From positions 100,182 to 164,181 of the forward strand of contig JAFWOP010000067.1 of the NCBI GenBank assembly GCA_017545365.1: a stretch of DNA of 64,000 bases, read 5' to 3'. This document shows positions 60,447 through 64,000 of this stretch, piece after piece. This DNA is from Bacteroidales bacterium. Its GTDB lineage: Bacteria > Bacteroidota > Bacteroidia > Bacteroidales > P3. A program made the position numbers and the translations under genes. Positions within the stretch are counted from its first letter, which is position 1. The number at the start of each line of letters is the position of its first letter. The notes below the pieces were generated by a model. That model saw nothing but the letters and a program-made list of their open reading frames with translations, had not been told where the DNA came from and made no database searches.

Positions 60447-61739
60447 ATGAGCAAAGTAGACGTTCTTCTAGGACTCCAGTGGGGAGACGAGGGGAAAGGC
60501 AAAATCGTTGATGTGCTAACCCCCGACTACGATGTGATTGCACGCTTCCAAGGCGGTCCTAATGCCGGGCATACCATCGAGTTCAACGGCATCAAGCATG
60601 TCCTCCATATTATCCCTTCGGGCATCTTCCACGAAGACAAAATCAATGTCATAGGCAACGGCGTTCTTATCGAACCCCGCATTTTCCAGCAGGAAATCGG
60701 CGAACTCTCGACCAAAGGTGTCGATGCCACCAAAAACCTTTTCATCTCCAAGAAGGCACACCTCATCCTCCCCTCCCATCGCTTGCTCGACGCAGCCAAC
60801 GAGAAGGCCAAGGGCAATGCCAAAATCGGTTCTACCCTCAAGGGCATTGGCCCCGCCTATACCGATAAGATTGCCCGCACGGGCTTGCGCGTGGGCGACA
60901 TCAAAGAATTCGACTTCCGTGAGAAGTACGAGCTCCTCAAGGTTCAACATCTCCAGATGGCCCGTACCCTCAATTTCGATATCGACTCGTTCCGCATCGA
61001 TAAGATGACCCTCAGCGAGTATGAGCAGGTGTGGCTCGAATCGCTTGACACCCTCAAACGCTTCCAGCTCATCAACAGCGAATACTTCATCAACCGCTGC
61101 ATCACCGAAGGCAAGCGCGTCCTGGCTGAAGGTGCCCAAGGTTCGATGCTCGATATCGACTTTGGCTCTTATCCCTTTGTCACATCTTCCAGCACCATCA
61201 CCGCCGGTGTTTGCTCCGGCTTGGGCGTGGCCCCCTCACGCATCGGTCGCGTCATGGGCATCACCAAAGCCTATTGCACCCGCGTCGGCTCTGGTCCTTT
61301 CCCCACCGAGCTCTTCGACGAAATTGGCAACAAACTCTGCGAAGTGGGGCATGAATATGGCGCCACCACGGGTCGCCCCCGCCGCTGCGGTTGGATTGAC
61401 ATCCCCGCCTTGCGCTATGCATGCATGCTCAACGGCGTCACTGACCTCTTCATCACCAAACCCGACGTGATGAACGACTTCGACGAAATCAAGATGTGTA
61501 CCAGCTACGAAATCAATGGCAAGCTGACCGACGAGATACCCTTTGAGTTCAACGCAGTGGAAATCGAGCCCCAGCTCGTCGCCCACCCCGGCTGGAAGCA
61601 GTCGCTCGAAGGCATCTCCAACTACTCCGACCTCCCCTACAACCTCCGCAGCTACCTCAACGCCATTCAGGAGGCTACTGGTGTCTCCGTCAAGGCCGTC
61701 TCCATCAGCCCCGACCGCAAAGATGTGCTCTTCAAATAA
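60447..61739 (+). CDS. purA: Adenylosuccinate synthetase
   Basis: 430 residues. 'LLGLQWGDEGKGKIVDVLTPDYDVIARFQGGPNAGHTI' contains the GDEGKGK P-loop and the catalytic Asp/His. 'GPAYTDKIARTGLRVGD', 'EGAQGSMLDIDFGSYPFVTSS' and 'GRPRRCGWIDIPALRYA' complete the family pattern. It converts IMP and aspartate to adenylosuccinate using GTP, the first committed step to AMP. Confidence 0.98.
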   Translation: MSKVDVLLGLQWGDEGKGKIVDVLTPDYDVIARFQGGPNAGHTIEFNGIKHVLHIIPSGIFHEDKINVIGNGVLIEPRIFQQEIGELSTKGVDATKNLFISKKAHLILPSHRLLDAANEKAKGNAKIGSTLKGIGPAYTDKIARTGLRVGDIKEFDFREKYELLKVQHLQMARTLNFDIDSFRIDKMTLSEYEQVWLESLDTLKRFQLINSEYFINRCITEGKRVLAEGAQGSMLDIDFGSYPFVTSSSTITAGVCSGLGVAPSRIGRVMGITKAYCTRVGSGPFPTELFDEIGNKLCEVGHEYGATTGRPRRCGWIDIPALRYACMLNGVTDLFITKPDVMNDFDEIKMCTSYEINGKLTDEIPFEFNAVEIEPQLVAHPGWKQSLEGISNYSDLPYNLRSYLNAIQEATGVSVKAVSISPDRKDVLFK

Positions 61740-61804
61740 AAAAAATCCTAACGACGCAATATTTTAACAATTCCCTCGTTTCTAAGGGCAAAATATTTTT
61801 AGAG

Positions 61805-62857
61805 ATGAAAAAAGTAGTTCTTTTCCTCCTCATCGCACTCCCGTTAGTAACACTGGGTCAAACCAAAATTAAGGAAACCCAAGTGCCTAAGTCAGTGCTT
61901 ATTTCGCTCGACAAGAAGTATGACTCCTACAAGGTGAAGACTTGGTATCAGTCCCCCGGACAGTATATCGCCGAGTTCGTCTACGACGGTCAGAAGGGCC
62001 GTGCCTACTTCACCCATAATGGCGACTGGCAGTACAGCTCTTTCCCCACCCGTCAGGAAGACTGCCCCACTGCGATGAACCGTTATTTCGTTGACAACTA
62101 TCCCGGCTACCGCATCCGCTCCATCGACTATGTCGAGCAGATGGATGGCGACGTGTACTACCGCATGATGATTGTCAAAACTGGTGTCGGCTACAGCGAC
62201 AACGAGCTCATCTTCGACCCCCGTGGCCGTCTTCAGAAGAGCAATGCTCCCGACCCCGATGCTGTCAAGCGCGAGTACTACACCCTCAATAACCCCGACG
62301 AGTCTGATGTGGCTGACGAACACCTCCGCAACCTCAAGAGCAACAAAGGCGGCAAACGCCCCGTGCCTGTCGAGGACGTACCAGAGGCTGCCGTAATCGA
62401 CACCACCCCGGCTATCCTTGCCCATTTCAACAAGATATGCCCGCCCTCAAAGGTGACAGAAGGCCCCGAATGGGTCAGCCGTTTCCCTGGTCAGGTTGTG
62501 GCCTACTACATCAACCGCCAAGGCGTTGAAATGGAAGAAGTCTACGATGTCGCCACCGAGTCCCACATCATGAACGGCAAGGTGCTCGACGGTAACCACT
62601 ACACCGCCGCCATCGTCAAATACCTCGAGGAGAAGTTCAGCGGCGAACGCTACAAGATTGAGCGGATGATTGTCTATACTTTCGACTCCAAATGGCGTGT
62701 TGACGGCAAGAAACCCAAGCCCTACACCTATGTCGTCGTCAGCCAGAAGGTCAAAGGCCTTGGCAACAAGCTCAAATATACCCGTATGGAGTTCGATGCT
62801 TCGGGGGCATTCACCAATCTCCTCACCCAACCCCTCGACAAGAACGACATCCAATAG
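61805..62857 (+). CDS. Secreted PepSY-like (BLIP-fold) domain protein
   Basis: 350 residues. The signal peptide is MKKVVLFLLIALPLVTLGQT. The mature part looks like two or more PepSY-like units: 'VPKSVLISLDKKYDSYKVKTWYQSPGQYIAEFVYDGQKGRAYFTHNGDW', then 'YFVDNYPGYRIRSIDYVEQMDGDVYYRMMIVK', and 'VSRFPGQVVAYYINRQGVEMEEVYD'. Such proteins are common, periplasmic and of unknown role in Bacteroidetes; some resemble beta-lactamase inhibitor folds. A strong terminator follows. Confidence 0.78.
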   Translation: MKKVVLFLLIALPLVTLGQTKIKETQVPKSVLISLDKKYDSYKVKTWYQSPGQYIAEFVYDGQKGRAYFTHNGDWQYSSFPTRQEDCPTAMNRYFVDNYPGYRIRSIDYVEQMDGDVYYRMMIVKTGVGYSDNELIFDPRGRLQKSNAPDPDAVKREYYTLNNPDESDVADEHLRNLKSNKGGKRPVPVEDVPEAAVIDTTPAILAHFNKICPPSKVTEGPEWVSRFPGQVVAYYINRQGVEMEEVYDVATESHIMNGKVLDGNHYTAAIVKYLEEKFSGERYKIERMIVYTFDSKWRVDGKKPKPYTYVVVSQKVKGLGNKLKYTRMEFDASGAFTNLLTQPLDKNDIQ

Positions 62858-62871
62858 TCTCATATACATAA

Positions 62872-62930
62872 GCTAAAAGGTAAAAACCAGGAACTGAAAA
62901 GTGGCGGTTTTTACCTTTTAGTTTTTATTT
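62872..62930 (+). terminator. Long-stem terminator
   Basis: CTAAAAGGTAAAAACC / GGTTTTTACCTTTTAG, a 16-bp perfect stem, then TTTTTATTTTT. Confidence 0.85.
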
Positions 62931-62941
62931 TTCGCACACCT

Positions 62942-63403
62942 ATGGACTACCCAGCTTGCATCTACGGCCCTCCCGAAATGCTCTTCAAGCGCAGGAAGGC
63001 CGCAGAAAAAGAACTCAAACGCATCGAAGTCGTCGCCGCTATCATCCTCGACGGCAGCCGGGTCCTCGCCACACAGCGCGGATACGGCAAGTGGTGTGGA
63101 TGGTGGGAGTTTCCAGGTGGCAAAGTGCAGCCTGGTGAAACACACGAAGTGGCCCTCCTCCGTGAAATCAAAGAAGAGCTTGATGCCGCCATCGTGGTCG
63201 ACCGCTACCACAGCACTGTCGACTACGATTACCCCGACTTCCACCTCACCATGCACTGCTACTGCTGCCACCTCTCCGACGGTCATTACACGCTGAAAGA
63301 ACACATCGATGCCCGCTGGCTCACCGCCGACACCATCACCTCCGTGCAATGGCTCCCAGCCGATAAAGACTTGGTGGCATCGTTGACTTCTGTGTTGTCG
63401 TAG
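62942..63403 (+). CDS. Nudix hydrolase, MutT-like NTP pyrophosphohydrolase
   Basis: 153 residues with a complete Nudix box 'GGKVQPGETHEVALLREIKEEL' (Gx5Ex7REUxEExGU with the last Gly replaced) in the MutT-like context 'KWCGWWEFPGGK'. It probably hydrolyses oxidised or non-canonical nucleoside triphosphates. MLFKRRKAAEKEL at 62978 is an equally possible start; the first 12 residues are not typical of the family. Confidence 0.88.
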   Translation: MDYPACIYGPPEMLFKRRKAAEKELKRIEVVAAIILDGSRVLATQRGYGKWCGWWEFPGGKVQPGETHEVALLREIKEELDAAIVVDRYHSTVDYDYPDFHLTMHCYCCHLSDGHYTLKEHIDARWLTADTITSVQWLPADKDLVASLTSVLS

Positions 63404-63510
63404 CCCGTTGTGATATGTTGGTATGATAAGAGAATGGTGTTTGTGGGTCGTTAGTGCGCCATACTACTCTTAGTATTGAGGTGTTTGTTTTGCTGCATTT
63501 GCATATTCTT

Positions 63511-63541
63511 TTTGCTATGTCAAAAAAAAGATGTATCTTTG
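63511..63541 (+). promoter_or_regulatory. Promoter of tRNA-Leu
   Basis: TTTG (63511-63514), 19 nt, TATCTTTG (63534-63541): a perfect consensus promoter. Confidence 0.75.
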
Positions 63542-63588
63542 CAATCTCAACAGAAAACCCTTGTCGGTCGGATGTTGTTGAACACCAT

Positions 63589-63670
63589 GCGGATATGGCG
63601 TAATTGGTAGCCGCGCTAGACTTAGGATCTAGTGGCGAAAGCCGTAACGGTTCGAGTCCGTTTATCCGCA
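63589..63670 (+). tRNA. tRNA-Leu (anticodon TAG)
   Basis: The 7-bp acceptor stem GCGGATA / TATCCGC, discriminator A, anticodon stem CTAGA/TCTAG with loop CTTAGGA, a long class II variable arm (GGCGAAAGCC) and T-arm with GGTTCGAGTCC are all visible. The 3' CCA is not encoded. It reads CUN leucine codons. Confidence 0.97.
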
Positions 63671-63843
63671 CAAGGCGACTGACGAGGGTTGCATGCCCTC
63701 GTCTTCCTTTTTATAGTTGCTTGATATTTGAGCAATTAATTCAAGTGCCTTGTTGGTTTTTATGGTACGATAATCGCCTTTTCTCTTATCCCAAAGAATG
63801 GTTCATCTTCATAACCCTGTGTATACAATACGGAAAATATTAT

Positions 63844-63851
63844 TATCTTTG
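63844..63851 (+). promoter_or_regulatory. -7 element before the transposase gene
   Basis: TATCTTTG, 18 nt before the ATG at 63870. Confidence 0.5.
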
Positions 63852-63869
63852 CAAGACAAAAGATAAAAT

Positions 63870-64000
63870 ATGGTAGCCACGAAAGAATTGTTGAAAATGC
63901 TGTTACCCGAAGACTTACGTGACAGCTTTGAGATTGTGGATGTCAAGAAAGTGAGCAACACAATCACCATCACATTGGAGGAACACGACCGAATCATGCA
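63870..64000 (+). mobile_element. Start of an ISAon1-like transposase (N-terminal region), cut by the window end
   Basis: 43 codons are visible: MVATKELLKMLLPEDLRDSF, then EIVDVKKVSNTITITLEEHD. This resembles the small 'transposase N-terminal region' protein of ISAon1-family (ISL3-related) elements in Bacteroidetes, which precedes the DDE transposase. The left inverted repeat should lie between the tRNA and 63870 but cannot be identified without the other end. Confidence 0.6.

Overview
The window comes from a member of the Bacteroidetes, most likely an uncultured gut-type Bacteroidales. The evidence is consistent across the sequence. Promoters follow the Bacteroidetes pattern (TTG/TTTG, about 19 nt, TAnnTTTG). 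Several proteins carry type IX secretion (T9SS) sorting tails, both type A and the gliding-motility-associated type B. Phylum-typical genes include the glycine-lipid acyltransferases, a DUF4295 protein beside ribosomal protein L33, an NhaD antiporter, a TonB-dependent receptor, and a type II-C CRISPR system with a 47-bp repeat. No genus can be named from the sequence alone.

Layout. 1-2401 holds the end of glsB, glsA and an Hsp20 chaperone. 2966-10494 is a complete type II-C CRISPR-Cas locus: a tracrRNA gene, an array of 23 repeats (1 degenerate, 22 identical) and 22 spacers, a bidirectional terminator, then cas2-cas1-cas9 on the minus strand, and a second tracrRNA-like gene beyond the cas9 start. 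10703-22349 is housekeeping and envelope: a secreted barrel-like protein, CstA, a YD-repeat protein, a SIMPL protein, a 5'-nucleotidase followed by a nucleoside transporter, a TonB-dependent receptor and a dihydrouridine synthase. 22510-35560 is a long minus-strand accessory stretch: a PD-(D/E)XK/Fe-S protein, a LOG-family protein, lipoproteins, a papain-like protease paired with a chagasin-like inhibitor, a split transketolase whose C-terminal half is fused to a zinc ribbon, a four-helix IVP-family protein, a tannase-like esterase and a vWA protein. 35848-47911 holds yidC, nhaD, a lytic-transglycosylase-like protein, rpmG-DUF4295, a large type B T9SS surface protein and small envelope proteins. 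47912-49031 is a gene-free region packed with hairpins. 49118-63403 is mostly core metabolism and envelope: ileS, an M20 amidohydrolase, a MATE pump, a T9SS-tailed esterase, a patatin-barrel fusion, murB, purA, a PepSY-like protein and a Nudix hydrolase. The window ends with tRNA-Leu(TAG) and the start of an ISAon1-like transposase.

Most notable signals. (1) The CRISPR locus has two tracrRNA candidates, one at each end, each with its own promoter and terminator. They share the anti-repeat and first stem but differ in the 3' part, and one lies head-to-head with cas9. (2) A T9SS-exported C1 cysteine protease with DUF333-like N-terminal domains is followed by a chagasin-fold inhibitor lipoprotein, and the pair is flanked by short repeats. 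(3) A 9-bp minisatellite with the palindromic core GTCNGAC occurs four times; two copies lie in frame inside ileS and the transketolase-zinc-ribbon fusion, and two flank the four-helix protein gene. (4) Intergenic modules share hairpin arrays and direct repeats, one copy lying in the rpmG leader.

Protein functions are read from motifs visible in the translations and from known families. No database search or folding program was run.
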